Shown: in pieces, positions 7,776 through 16,524 of the stretch
How positions within the stretch are numbered: position 1 is the stretch's first letter
Layout of the letters: each line of letters begins with the position of its first letter
DNA from: JBNKHH01 sp050290245
Lineage (GTDB): Bacteria > Pseudomonadota > Alphaproteobacteria > Rhodobacterales > Rhodobacteraceae
DNA length: 64,000 nucleotides
NCBI GenBank assembly: GCA_050290245.1
Contig: JBNKHH010000033.1
Location: forward strand, 81,540-145,539
Reading direction: 5' to 3'
Made by a program: the position numbers and the translations under genes
The notes under the pieces: model-generated
Database searches by the model: none
What the model saw: only the letters and a program-made list of their open reading frames with translations
Told to the model about the DNA's origin: nothing

Positions 7776-9440
7776 TCAAACCTCGATTGTCCGGGGGCGT
7801 TTGCGTTCGAACCAGATGATCACGAACAGCCGTGTGACGAAAATCGCCGTGAAAACCGACGTCACGATGCCCGCCATCAGCGTGACCGCGAACCCCTTCA
7901 CCGGGCCCGATCCCAAAATAAAGAGAATAAGCGCCGTGATGAAAGTGGTGATGTTGGCGTCGATGATCGCCGAAAGCGCGCGTTCATAGCCCTGGCTGAT
8001 GGCGCGGCTCGGTCCCTTGGCAGTCTTCAATTCTTCGCGGATGCGCTCGAATACCAGCACGTTGGCATCCACCGCCATGCCGATCGTCAGGACGATCCCC
8101 GCGATACCCGGCAGGGTCAGCGTTGCGCCAAAGACGGAAAGAATACCAAGCAGAAGCGCGACGTTCAAAATCAGTGCCAGGTTGGCGAAAATTCCGAACA
8201 ACCCATAGGACAGCGCCATGAAGACCATGACCGCAAGGAAAGCGACAACACAGGCGATCCGCCCCGCGTCGATCGAATCCTGGCCCAGGCCCGGGCTGAC
8301 GGTACGCTCTTCAAGGAATGTCAGTTCGGCCGGCAAAGCCCCTGCCCTGAGAAGAACCGCGAGATCTGTCGAGCTTTCGACGCTGAAATTGCCGGTGATT
8401 TGACCAGAGCCGCCGGTGATGGCCTCTTGGATGCGGGGCGCGGTGATGACCTTGTCATCAAGGACCGTCGCAAAAAGAGCGCCGACATTTTCAGATGTGT
8501 ACTGCCCAAAAATGCGAGCCCCGGTCGGCTTGAAGCGGAATGAAACAGACGGGCGGCCGTTCTGGTCGAACGACGGTTGCGCGTCCTTCAGGTCTTCGCC
8601 CGAAAGAATGGCCCTGTTCTCGATGATGTAATACTGATCGGGATCGTCGAGGTCCTGGACGACGACATTGCCGGACCCGGCGGAGGCCTGGGGATCGGCA
8701 GTCAGGCCAACGACCGGGTGGAAGGTCAGGCGGGCCGTGGTTCCGATCAGTTGTTTGAGTTCTTCGGCCGACCCGATGCCCGGCACCTGGATCAGGATCC
8801 GGTCCTTACCCTGGCGCTGGATCGTGGGTTCGCGCGTTCCGACCTCGTCGATACGGCGGCGGATGATTTCGAGCGCGCGTTTGACGGTGCGGTCGTCGGT
8901 GGCGACCTTTTCCTCGGGCGACAATTCGATGGTGACGACATTGCCCTGCCCGACGACGGCCAGATCCACGGCGCCGACTGCTGCAAGGCTGCTGACAGGT
9001 TGGGCCAGGCCACGCACGGCTCTGAGCGCTTCCTGCATCGAGTCGGCATTCTGAATGCGCACCTGAAGCGTACCCTCGGGCGCCGTGTCCAACCGCTCAA
9101 CGAATCCGACCTGGTCGCGAATGTTTACAAGGGCTTCACGCACATCGGGCCAATAACCGTCCATCCGGTCGGCATAGACATCTTCGACATGAACCTCGGC
9201 CAGGAGATGCGCACCTCCGCGCAGATCAAGCCCGAGGTTCACCAGGGTCGATGGCAGGAACGAGGGCCACTGGGCTGCGTCGGCTTCACGTTGGGAACTG
9301 GATCCCAGAACCTCGATCTCGGCAACCGCGTCGTTGTGGGTTTCGACCTTAGAATAAAAGGCGTTCGGGAAGGAAAACAAAATCCCGGCGGCACAGACCG
9401 CCAGGATCACAAGGCGTTTCCACAGGGGAACCTGTAGCAT
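7776..9440 (-). CDS. secD: Protein translocase subunit SecD
   Basis: A 554-aa RND-type translocase subunit. TM1 is at residues 8-27, followed by a large periplasmic region with LGLDLRGGAHLLAEV near residue 70 and IRRRIDEVGTREPTIQRQG near residue 195, then five C-terminal TM segments with GMAVDANVLVFERIREEL. Length fits alphaproteobacterial SecD. It lies 9 bp downstream of yajC and 4 bp upstream of secF, so the three are almost certainly cotranscribed from a promoter upstream of yajC. Confidence 0.97.
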   Translation of the reverse strand: MLQVPLWKRLVILAVCAAGILFSFPNAFYSKVETHNDAVAEIEVLGSSSQREADAAQWPSFLPSTLVNLGLDLRGGAHLLAEVHVEDVYADRMDGYWPDVREALVNIRDQVGFVERLDTAPEGTLQVRIQNADSMQEALRAVRGLAQPVSSLAAVGAVDLAVVGQGNVVTIELSPEEKVATDDRTVKRALEIIRRRIDEVGTREPTIQRQGKDRILIQVPGIGSAEELKQLIGTTARLTFHPVVGLTADPQASAGSGNVVVQDLDDPDQYYIIENRAILSGEDLKDAQPSFDQNGRPSVSFRFKPTGARIFGQYTSENVGALFATVLDDKVITAPRIQEAITGGSGQITGNFSVESSTDLAVLLRAGALPAELTFLEERTVSPGLGQDSIDAGRIACVVAFLAVMVFMALSYGLFGIFANLALILNVALLLGILSVFGATLTLPGIAGIVLTIGMAVDANVLVFERIREELKTAKGPSRAISQGYERALSAIIDANITTFITALILFILGSGPVKGFAVTLMAGIVTSVFTAIFVTRLFVIIWFERKRPRTIEV

Positions 9441-9449
9441 GTTCTGCCT

Positions 9450-9770
9450 TTACTTTGCGGGTTCGGTCTTGGAGCGAACGGTCTGGATAGTGTGCTTGAG
9501 CACGCGGACGTTGACGCCGGAGGCGATCTCGACCTCGACCTCGCCGTCGTCGCGCACCTTCGAGACCTTGCCGATCAGACCACCCTGGGTCACGACTTGG
9601 TCACCGCGGCGCAGCGCGTCGACCATGGCCGCGTGTTCCTTGGCTTTTTTCTGCTGAGGGCGGATCAGGAGAAAGTAGAAAATGGCGAAGATCGCGATGA
9701 AAAACGGCAGCTGGCTGAGAAGCGGTGCTGCACCACCAGCCGCCTGGGCATAGGCAGGTGTGACGAACAT
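9450..9770 (-). CDS. yajC: Preprotein translocase subunit YajC
   Basis: A 106-aa single-span membrane protein that associates with SecDF. After a short periplasmic start (MFVTPAYAQAAGG) comes one TM segment ending in FYFLLIRPQQKKAKEHAAMV, the YajC signature, then a small cytoplasmic domain with GDQVVTQGGLIGKVSKV. It is the first gene of the sec operon; the promoter must lie in the 454-bp gap upstream. Confidence 0.95.
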   Translation of the reverse strand: MFVTPAYAQAAGGAAPLLSQLPFFIAIFAIFYFLLIRPQQKKAKEHAAMVDALRRGDQVVTQGGLIGKVSKVRDDGEVEVEIASGVNVRVLKHTIQTVRSKTEPAK

Positions 9771-10224
9771 GGGCGGGTCCTTGTCTGTTGTCCGGGGGCC
9801 CGGCCCCCAACGATTTGGCGCACCCTATCTATGGGCGCAGACCTTGGCAAGCAACCCGCCCGGAGGTGGTTCTCGGCAGGGAATTTCTCGGCCAAGTCGT
9901 GGAACATGCCCTGCGAAAACGCGCGCTGTTTTCGATCCCCTCTCGCCTTTTTCCGCTTAAGTCTCTGAAAATACGCCAAAATAGCCTTCGTCATCGCTTT
10001 GGCATTGCGTTGCAATAAAATCGGTGCATGAGACACAGGAGATCAAGTCAGATTTCGAGAGAACCCCGACGCACCGGCCGCGCCCGAGTCGCTTCGTCCC
10101 GCCGACCGATGGCTATGAACGATCAAACCCGACCCGCGACGTCGCGGCTGTTGCGTGACATGTCGAAATAAGGCATCGGAGAGGGAAAATAAGCAGCTAT
10201 CAGGGCGTCAGAACAGGAGCATTC
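9771..10224. other. Divergent intergenic region, yajC / PF13769 gene (454 bp)
   Basis: The gap must hold the promoter of the leftward sec operon and that of the rightward one-carbon operon. A GC-rich inverted repeat at about 9798-9814 (GGGGGCC..GGCCCCC type) lies in the yajC leader. Near 10193-10224 are an A-rich stretch and AGGAG, a good ribosome site before 10225. I searched for a cobalamin riboswitch, plausible given the B12-related genes that follow, and saw no B12-box-like sequence. Reading frames on either strand do not look coding. Confidence 0.5.
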
Positions 10225-10521
10225 ATGACCGCTGTCACCATCGTATACTGGCGCGATATTCCCGCGCAGGTGATCGTCGGGAAAGGCCGGCGCGGGGCCA
10301 AGGCGGCCCTGCCTGAGCGTTTCGAACAGGCGATCGACCGCGCGGCAATGAAGGTTGGCGCGAAGGACAGCGATGCCTACCTGTCAGAGTGGCATAAAGT
10401 CACTAACGACGATATAGATGCACCGGCAGACGAGCTGGCGCGCCAAACCGCAGACCGGATCGACCGGGACTATGACCAGAACCGGTTGAAGACACTGATC
10501 GAGAACGACGGATGGGCCTGA
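10225..10521 (+). CDS. PF13769 'virulence factor' family protein
   Basis: A 98-aa soluble protein starting MTAVTIVYWRDIPAQVIVGK, recognised as the small alphaproteobacterial family named Virulence_fact; the name reflects an old screen rather than a known activity. It has a predicted alpha/beta N-terminal half (RGAKAALPERFEQAID) and a charged helical C-terminus. ATG 10225 has AGGAG 7 nt upstream. It is the first gene of a tight rightward run, directly before the MTHFR-like gene. The pairing suggests an accessory role in one-carbon metabolism, which is inference. Confidence 0.7.
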   Translation: MTAVTIVYWRDIPAQVIVGKGRRGAKAALPERFEQAIDRAAMKVGAKDSDAYLSEWHKVTNDDIDAPADELARQTADRIDRDYDQNRLKTLIENDGWA

Positions 10522-10547
10522 CGCCCCGCGATATAGGACAAAGACTG

Positions 10548-11474
10548 ATGGCCTTGCTGAACTTTCGCAAAAAGACAGACGCCGCTGCACCCGTGGATCC
10601 CAAGGTCGCGGACTTTTTGCAGGACTTTTCGATCGAGGTGATGCCGCGCACCGCCGAGAAGGTCGAGGATTTCCGCGCTATCCTGCCCCAGGGCACGCGC
10701 GTCTATATTGCCCATATCGAAGGCACGCCGATCGAGGACATGGTCGCCACCGCCAAACGTCTCAACGCCGACGGTTTCCAGGTCATGCCGCATTTCCCGG
10801 CCCGGATCATAAAGGATCAGGCGACACTGGCAGACTGGATCGCCCGGTATCAGGGCGAAGCAAACGTGCGTCAGGGCCTGATCCTGGCCGGCGGCGTTAC
10901 AAAGCCGCACGGAGATTTTGACAGCTCGATGCAACTGCTGGAAAGCGGTGAGTTCGACAAGGCCGGCTTTGAACGCCTGCATGTCGCCGGACATCCCGAG
11001 GGCAACAAGGACATCGACCCGGACGGTGGAAAGCTCAACGTCGAAGCGGCGATGAAGTGGAAGGACGACTTCAGCTCGCGCACCGATGCCAAGATGGCCA
11101 TCGTCACACAATTCGCCTTTGACGCCGGTCCGATCATCGAATGGGCCAACGCGGTGCAGGACTCGGGCATCGGCCTGCCGATCCATATCGGCATTGCAGG
11201 CCCGGCCAAGCTTCAGACCCTGATCAAGTTCGCCGTGGCCTGTGGCGTCGGTCCCTCGCTCAAAGTCCTGCAAAAACGTGCCATGGATGTCAGCAAGCTG
11301 TTGTTGCCTTACGAGCCAGACGATGTCGTCACCGCTTTGGCGGATTACAAGGCGGCCAATCCTGACTTCGCCATCACCCATCTGCATCTGTTCCCGCTTG
11401 GCGGCATCAAGACCTCGGCCACCTGGGCACAATCGCGCGGAGCGGCTCCGGCTGCCGCCAGCCTGCCGTCGTGA
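10548..11474 (+). CDS. Methylenetetrahydrofolate reductase family protein
   Basis: A 308-aa TIM-barrel protein of the MTHFR family (PF02219), which reduces 5,10-methylene-THF to 5-methyl-THF with a flavin. Matching segments are YSIEVMPRTA-type residues near 30 (here FSIEVMPRTAEKVED), VAGHPEGNK mid-protein, AIVTQFAFD and IGIAGPAKLQTLIKFAVACG. It is distant from E. coli MetF. I chose ATG 10548 (AGGA 9-12 nt upstream; relatives begin MALLNF); an ATG at 10512 overlapping the previous stop is possible. The product would supply the methyl-THF used by the methyltransferase at 12130. Confidence 0.85.
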   Translation: MALLNFRKKTDAAAPVDPKVADFLQDFSIEVMPRTAEKVEDFRAILPQGTRVYIAHIEGTPIEDMVATAKRLNADGFQVMPHFPARIIKDQATLADWIARYQGEANVRQGLILAGGVTKPHGDFDSSMQLLESGEFDKAGFERLHVAGHPEGNKDIDPDGGKLNVEAAMKWKDDFSSRTDAKMAIVTQFAFDAGPIIEWANAVQDSGIGLPIHIGIAGPAKLQTLIKFAVACGVGPSLKVLQKRAMDVSKLLLPYEPDDVVTALADYKAANPDFAITHLHLFPLGGIKTSATWAQSRGAAPAAASLPS

Positions 11475-12133
11475 CACTCAGGGCCATTCTGTTCGACATG
11501 GACGGGACGTTGATCGACAGCGACCCGATCCACGCCTCGGTCTTTGTCGAGTTCCTCGCAGAGCGTGGCGTGGATCTGGACGAAGACGCGTACACCGCAC
11601 GCATCCACGGTCGACAGAACCGCGAGATATTCGCCGAGCTTTTGCCGGACCACGACCCCCGCGAAATGGACGCCGCCAAGGAGGCCGCCTTTCGTGCACG
11701 GGTAACGCCCGAGTTGCCGATGATCGCCGGGGCGCGCGATTTCGTTGCCGCGCTGGCCGCCGGGCCACTGCACCTGGGTGTCGTCACCAATGCCTGCCGC
11801 GCCAATCTGGACGCGGTGCTTGAAGCCCTTGATCTTGGCAAGAGCTTTGATCACCGCATCTCGGCGGACGACGTCAGCCACGGCAAGCCGCACCCGGAAC
11901 TCTATCAAAAAGCCATGGCCGCTCTGGGTGTCACGCCGGATCAGGCCATTGCCTTCGAGGACAGCCCATCGGGCGTCCAATCCGCCCGCGCCGCAGGTCT
12001 GCCAGTCATCGGCATTACCTCAAGCCTTTCCGCGTCTGAGTTGATCGAGCTTGGCGCGACCCATACCATCGGGGATTTCACTGATCCCTCGCTGACCCAA
12101 CACCTCGCCATTCCCGAAGGAGCGACTTCATGA
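11471..12133 (+). CDS. HAD family phosphatase (PGM/phosphatase-like)
   Basis: A 220-aa HAD superfamily hydrolase. Motif I is DMDGTLIDSD near the N-terminus (both Asp intact), motif II lies in GVVTNA, the motif III Lys is in HGKPHPELY and motif IV is FEDSPSGV. The cap domain (about residues 17-80) is the small helical type seen in beta-phosphoglucomutase and phosphoglycolate phosphatase relatives. The start is GTG 11471, whose GTGA overlaps the previous stop, and the end overlaps the methyltransferase gene by 4 bp, so it is coupled on both sides. The substrate cannot be read from sequence; context hints at a one-carbon or cofactor metabolite. Confidence 0.88.
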   Translation: MTLRAILFDMDGTLIDSDPIHASVFVEFLAERGVDLDEDAYTARIHGRQNREIFAELLPDHDPREMDAAKEAAFRARVTPELPMIAGARDFVAALAAGPLHLGVVTNACRANLDAVLEALDLGKSFDHRISADDVSHGKPHPELYQKAMAALGVTPDQAIAFEDSPSGVQSARAAGLPVIGITSSLSASELIELGATHTIGDFTDPSLTQHLAIPEGATS

Positions 12134-13119
12134 CCCGTACGGTCCTCGAATCCAAATCCAAGACCGCCATCATCGGCTTTGACGCGCCGTTCTGCGTCAT
12201 CGGCGAGCGAATTAACCCGACAGGCCGCAAGATCCTGAACGCCCAGCTTGAGGCTGGCGATTTCTCGACCGTGGAAAAGGACGCCCTGAGCCAGGTTGCC
12301 TGTGGTGCCATGGTGCTGGACATCAACTCCGGCGCGGTATTCTCGAACAAGATGGCCGAGGATCCGCGTTACGCAGACAACAACTTTGTCGAGCCGCCGC
12401 TGATGCGACGGCTGATTGAGATTGTGCAGAATACGGTCGACGTACCTCTGTGCATCGACAGTTCGGTCCCTGCCGCGCTGGAGGCCGGTCTCTCGATCGC
12501 CCAGGGCCGTCCGCTGGTGAACTCGGTCACGGGCGAAGAAGACCGGCTGGAAGAGGTCCTACCGCTGGTCAAGAAGTACAACGTGCCGGTGGTGGCGATC
12601 TCGAACGACGAGACGGGGATTTCCGACGACCCGGACGTGCGATTTGCCGTCGCCAAGAAGATCGTTGAGCGCGCTGCCGATTACGGTATCCCGGCCCATG
12701 ATATCGTCGTGGACCCGCTGGTCATGCCGATCGGCGCCAAGGCGGACGCAGGCACGGGTGTGTTCGCTCTGGTCGGACGTCTGAGAAATGAGCTTGGCGT
12801 CAACACCACTTGCGGAGCCTCGAACGTGTCCTTCGCCATGCCGCACCGGCACGGCATCAATGCGGCTTTCCTTTCGATGGCCATCGGCGCCGGCATGACC
12901 AGCGCGATCATGAACCCCGTGCGCCCCGTCGAGATGGAGGCCATCCACGCCGCCAACCTGATGATGAATCACGACCCGAACGGCGCGACCTGGATCAACT
13001 TTGCCCGCGTGCTTGACGCCGTTGCGGAAGGCACGGATTTCCCGACCGCAAGCGCCGCCGCGGCAGCAGCAGGTGGCGGAAGTGGCCGGCGCAGCGGCGG
13101 ACGCCGTCGGCGCGCCTGA
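12130..13119 (+). CDS. Methyltetrahydrofolate:cobalamin methyltransferase
   Basis: A 329-aa pterin-binding TIM-barrel enzyme of the DHPS/MeTr superfamily, which moves the methyl group between 5-methyl-THF and a corrinoid cofactor. Typical segments are FCVIGERINPTGRKILN (about residue 22), GAMVLDINSG, PLCIDSSVPAALEAGL and TTCGASNVSFAMPHR. MetH contains this activity as one domain; here it stands alone, as in the split B12-dependent methionine synthase reported for roseobacters (from memory). No homocysteine-binding or B12-binding subunit is in the window. The C-terminus is odd: an Ala run, then GGGSGRRSGGRRRRA, a Gly/Arg tail not needed for the fold. Confidence 0.9.
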   Translation: MTRTVLESKSKTAIIGFDAPFCVIGERINPTGRKILNAQLEAGDFSTVEKDALSQVACGAMVLDINSGAVFSNKMAEDPRYADNNFVEPPLMRRLIEIVQNTVDVPLCIDSSVPAALEAGLSIAQGRPLVNSVTGEEDRLEEVLPLVKKYNVPVVAISNDETGISDDPDVRFAVAKKIVERAADYGIPAHDIVVDPLVMPIGAKADAGTGVFALVGRLRNELGVNTTCGASNVSFAMPHRHGINAAFLSMAIGAGMTSAIMNPVRPVEMEAIHAANLMMNHDPNGATWINFARVLDAVAEGTDFPTASAAAAAAGGGSGRRSGGRRRRA

Positions 13120-13251
13120 CAGGAACACCGGGCGGCGGAGAAATCGCAAAAAGCGACAATTCGCCGCCCGTTTCCCCTTTTTGGCCGTTTCGCTCGCCTG
13201 GTTTACGCGGCATAATCTGCTCAAATTCATAGGCATATGGAGAGAAACCCA

Positions 13252-13650
13252 ATGAAACAAGCATTTGCAGCCGCTTCGCTGGCCCTTCTGGCCTTGGCGG
13301 GCCCTGTCCTGGCCGACGGCTCGGCCGAAGACGGCGAACAGGTCTTCAAGAAGTGCAAGGCCTGCCACCAGGTCGGCGACAATGCCAAGAACCGCACAGG
13401 CCCAGTTCTGAACGGTGTCGTCGGTGCAGCAGCCGGCGCCGTTGACGGATACAAGTATTCCAAGCCGCTTTTGGCCGCCGCCGAAGGCGGTCTGGTCTGG
13501 ACCGAAGAAAACCTCGACGCCTGGCTGGCCGATCCCAGCGGCTTCCTGAAGGAGGTCACCGGCGACAGCAAGGCGCGCTCGAAAATGACGCTGAAGCTGG
13601 CAGACGAGGACGACCGCGAGAACGTCATCGCCTATCTCGGCAGCCTCTGA
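13252..13650 (+). CDS. Periplasmic c-type cytochrome (class I)
   Basis: A 132-aa protein with signal peptide MKQAFAAASLALLALAGPVLA and one heme-attachment motif CKACH at about residues 36-40. The heme Met ligand is probably in SKMTLKL near residue 110. Overall organisation (QVFKKCKACHQVG, TGPVLNGV, ENVIAYL) is that of class I cytochromes related to c2/c-550, exported by Sec and matured by the Ccm system. ATG 13252 is preceded by GGAGAG. A 132-bp gap and a following terminator make it a separate single-gene unit. It probably carries electrons in the periplasm; the partner is unknown. Confidence 0.92.
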   Translation: MKQAFAAASLALLALAGPVLADGSAEDGEQVFKKCKACHQVGDNAKNRTGPVLNGVVGAAAGAVDGYKYSKPLLAAAEGGLVWTEENLDAWLADPSGFLKEVTGDSKARSKMTLKLADEDDRENVIAYLGSL

Positions 13651-13690
13651 AGATCCGGACGGTTTTACCGTCGAATACGTTTGACAAAGT

Positions 13691-13718
13691 GCGGGCTTTC
13701 GAGCCCGCGCTTTTCTTT
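13691..13718 (+). terminator. Terminator of the cytochrome c gene
   Basis: A perfect 7-bp stem GCGGGCT/AGCCCGC (13691-13697 with 13702-13708) with a TTCG tetraloop is followed by GCTTTTCTTTT. Confidence 0.9.
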
Positions 13719-13811
13719 TGGAGCTGACGCAAAATGCCTCCCAGAGGCCGCGCGCGGGCTTTTCACTCATTCCCAAAGCTTTATGGTGCGCCGAGAAGGA
13801 GACCGCCGACG

Positions 13812-15851
13812 ATGGACGACACCGCCCTTGTAATCTTTACGCCCTCGGGCAAGCGCGGACGCGTCGCCACGGGGACGACGGTGCTGGACGCAGCGCGCCA
13901 ATTGGGCGTTGATCTGGATTCGGTTTGTGGCGGACGCGGCATCTGTTCGAAATGCCAGGTCACGCCCGGCGTCGGCGCGTTCTCAAAGCATGGCGTCACC
14001 GTTGCCGAAGATGCCCTGTCAGAATGGAACGCGGTTGAAGCGCGCTATGACGAAAAACGTGGCCTGCCCAAGGGCCGACGGCTGGGCTGTCAGGCGCGCA
14101 TACAGGGCGACGTCGTCTTGGATGTCCCCCCCGAAAGCCAGGTCCACAAGCAGGTCGTGCGAAAGGCCGCGACGGCCCGCTCCATCACAATGGATCCGGC
14201 CACGCGGCTCTACTATGTCGAGGTGCGTGAACCTGACATGCACGAGCCGACAGGCGATTTGCAACGACTGAGCGAAGCGCTGAAACGGGACTGGAAGATC
14301 GAAAATGTCCAGGCAGCGCCAACGTTGTTGCGGAAGCTCCAGCCCGTTCTGCGGCAAGGCAAATGGGCCGTCACGGTTGCCGTCTGGCAGGACCATCGGG
14401 GTGGCGCGCCTGTTCTGGTCGACATTTGGCCCGGCTATTTCGAAGGCCGCCTTTTCGGGCTGGCCATAGACCTTGGATCGACCACTATCGCAGCGCACCT
14501 GTGCGATCTGAGAAACGGCCAGGTCAAGGCCTCGGCCGGCGTCATGAATCCGCAAATCCGCTTTGGCGAAGACCTGATGAGCCGGGTGTCCTATGCCATG
14601 ATGAACCCGGGCGGTGATGTCGAGATGACTACTGCCGTGCGCGAGGCCCTGAACGGGCTGGCGCGCGACCTCGCCACCGAGGCCGAGGTTCCGCCGGATC
14701 AGATCGTCGAGGCTGTCATCGTCTGCAACCCGGTGATGCACCACCTGCTGTTGGGCATCGACCCGGTCGAGTTGGGTCAGGCCCCCTTTGCGCTGGCCAC
14801 GTCCGATTCCGTCACCCTGCCCGCCGTTGCGTTGGATCTGAACACCATCAATGCCCAGTCGATGGCCTATCTTTTGCCATGCATCGCGGGGCATGTAGGC
14901 GCGGACTGCGCCGCGGTGGCCCTGTCCGAAGAGCCCTACAAATCCGACGACCTGGTACTGATCTGCGATGTCGGCACCAATGCCGAGATCCTATTGGGTA
15001 ACAAGACCGGAGTTCTGGCCTGTTCCTCTCCCACCGGGCCGGCCTTTGAGGGAGCGCAGATTTCCTCGGGCCAACGCGCCGCCCCCGGCGCCATCGAGCG
15101 GATCGAAATCGACCCGGTCTCGAAAGAACCGCGCTTCCGCGTGATCGGCTCGGAGCTCTGGTCGGATGAAGAAGGGTTTGGCTTGGAAACCGCCGTCAGC
15201 GGCATCACCGGCATCTGCGGCTCGGGTATCATCGAGGCGGTGGCCGAGATGCGCATGGCTGGTCTGTTGGACCCTTCGGGGCTGATCGGCTCGCCCCAGC
15301 AGACAGGCACCGAACGCTGCGTCCCCGACGGGCGCACACATGCCTATGTGGTCTTTGACGGGCGCGCCCAGGGCGGTCCGCTGATCACTGTCACCCAGGG
15401 CGACATTCGTGCGATCCAATTGGCCAAATCGGCGCTTTATGCGGGCGCGCGCCTGTTGATGGACGAACTGAACGTCGACGCGGTTGACCGGATCGTCCTT
15501 GCAGGGGCATTTGGTGCGCATATTTCGCCAAAGCACGCGATGGTGCTGGGCATGATACCCGACTGCAAGCTGGAGCAGGTGACCTCGGCAGGGAACGCCG
15601 CAGGCACCGGCGCTCGCATCGCGCTGTGCGATATCTCGGCGCGGGCGCGGATCGAAACCGAGGTGACACGCATCACAAAGGTCGAAACAGCCATCGAGCC
15701 GCGATTCCAGGAACACTTCGTGGCCGCAAATGCCATTCCACACGCCACTGCAACCTTCCCTGAACTGTCGCAGGTCGTCACCCTGCCCCAGGTCTCGTTC
15801 AACACCGGTGGAGGAGAGGACGGCGGCCGGCGGCGCAGGCGGCGCGGGTGA
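13812..15851 (+). CDS. 2Fe-2S/ASKHA corrinoid activation protein (RamA-like, DUF4445)
   Basis: A 679-aa protein with an N-terminal plant-type 2Fe-2S domain (VCGGRGICSKCQV near residue 40, fourth Cys in RLGCQARI), a linker region, then a large ASKHA-fold ATPase domain (DUF4445) with AIDLGSTTIAAHLCDL, ICDVGTNAEILLG and AGAFGAHI. Such proteins reduce inactive Co(II) corrinoids back to Co(I) in methyltransferase systems. In roseobacters a RamA-like protein is reported to serve the split methionine synthase (from memory). I chose ATG 13812 because the 2Fe-2S domain begins there; the frame is open upstream. The C-terminus ends GGGEDGGRRRRRRG, echoing the tail of the methyltransferase at 12130. Confidence 0.9.
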   Translation: MDDTALVIFTPSGKRGRVATGTTVLDAARQLGVDLDSVCGGRGICSKCQVTPGVGAFSKHGVTVAEDALSEWNAVEARYDEKRGLPKGRRLGCQARIQGDVVLDVPPESQVHKQVVRKAATARSITMDPATRLYYVEVREPDMHEPTGDLQRLSEALKRDWKIENVQAAPTLLRKLQPVLRQGKWAVTVAVWQDHRGGAPVLVDIWPGYFEGRLFGLAIDLGSTTIAAHLCDLRNGQVKASAGVMNPQIRFGEDLMSRVSYAMMNPGGDVEMTTAVREALNGLARDLATEAEVPPDQIVEAVIVCNPVMHHLLLGIDPVELGQAPFALATSDSVTLPAVALDLNTINAQSMAYLLPCIAGHVGADCAAVALSEEPYKSDDLVLICDVGTNAEILLGNKTGVLACSSPTGPAFEGAQISSGQRAAPGAIERIEIDPVSKEPRFRVIGSELWSDEEGFGLETAVSGITGICGSGIIEAVAEMRMAGLLDPSGLIGSPQQTGTERCVPDGRTHAYVVFDGRAQGGPLITVTQGDIRAIQLAKSALYAGARLLMDELNVDAVDRIVLAGAFGAHISPKHAMVLGMIPDCKLEQVTSAGNAAGTGARIALCDISARARIETEVTRITKVETAIEPRFQEHFVAANAIPHATATFPELSQVVTLPQVSFNTGGGEDGGRRRRRRG

Positions 15852-16486
15852 GCGCCGCGCGCGACCCGGTCTATCTGGCGGCCTTTGCCGCATCGCTGAT
15901 CCTGACTGCACTGTTGCTCCACCGGGAACCGGGTATCTTTCAGTGGCTGCTCGGCCCGTTACCTGCCCTTGCGGTGGTTGTCGCGGCAGGACTCGCCGGA
16001 TGGCTGGCTCTGTCCCTGACGGGCGGCGGAGATACCCGTGTCCCTTGGCGGCACATCGTTCCCGTGGCCGCGCTATTTGTCGTTCCACCCGTGTTGATCG
16101 ACCTCTTCCTGCCATTCCCGCGCGACATCAACGTGCCACTGCCCCAGGCCCTGGCGTTCTATCCCGTCGCCGGGTTCGTCGCCGAAGCGCTGTTCCACCT
16201 GGTGCCACTTGCCGTCATGGTCGTGCTCCTGCGGCGGCGCGACTTGCCGGTCTGGGCCTTTACGCCAGCCGCATTCGCCGAGCCGCTGTTCCAGGCGGCC
16301 ATGAGTGGCGGAATGACATTGCAGGGAATGCTGGTCGCGTTTCACGTGCTGGCCTTCAGTTCGGTCCAGCTCTGGATGTTTCGCCGATACGGCTATGCGG
16401 CCATGCTGGCCCTGCGGTTGGTGTTCTATTTAGGCTGGCACCTGATCTGGGGCGTCCTGCGTCTTTCGCTGATGTTCCCCGCTTGA
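15848..16486 (+). CDS. Polytopic membrane protein of unknown function
   Basis: A 212-aa hydrophobic protein with about six or seven TM segments. The start is GTG 15848, overlapping the stop of the activator gene as GTGA, so it is coupled to it. Segments such as GFVAEALFHLVPLAVMVVLL and FYLGWHLIWGVLRL place Glu and His within membranes, which is faintly like CPBP proteases, but the required EExxxR motif is missing, so I make no such claim. Coupling to the corrinoid activator suggests a role in that pathway, perhaps at the membrane; this is inference. Confidence 0.7.
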   Translation: MSAARDPVYLAAFAASLILTALLLHREPGIFQWLLGPLPALAVVVAAGLAGWLALSLTGGGDTRVPWRHIVPVAALFVVPPVLIDLFLPFPRDINVPLPQALAFYPVAGFVAEALFHLVPLAVMVVLLRRRDLPVWAFTPAAFAEPLFQAAMSGGMTLQGMLVAFHVLAFSSVQLWMFRRYGYAAMLALRLVFYLGWHLIWGVLRLSLMFPA

Positions 16487-16511
16487 CCGGCCCGGTGCCA
16501 TCGCTTACCTG
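16483..16511 (+). promoter_or_regulatory. Possible promoter of tRNA-Gly
   Basis: TTGACC at 16483-16488 is followed after 17 bp by a poor -10 (TACCTG). It would start transcription about 10 nt before the tRNA. The -35 overlaps the stop codon of the previous gene. Confidence 0.35.
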
Positions 16512-16524
16512 AAAGCTCAGGCGC

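Noticed and set aside
10109..10171. A 20-codon frame (MAMNDQTRPATSRLLRDMSK) upstream of the PF13769 gene
   Set aside because: No ribosome site and no features; possible by chance in a gap this long.
9771..10224. Cobalamin or SAM riboswitch ahead of the corrinoid block
   Set aside because: I looked for a B12 box and for paired stems typical of these classes and found none by eye; a covariance-model search would settle it.
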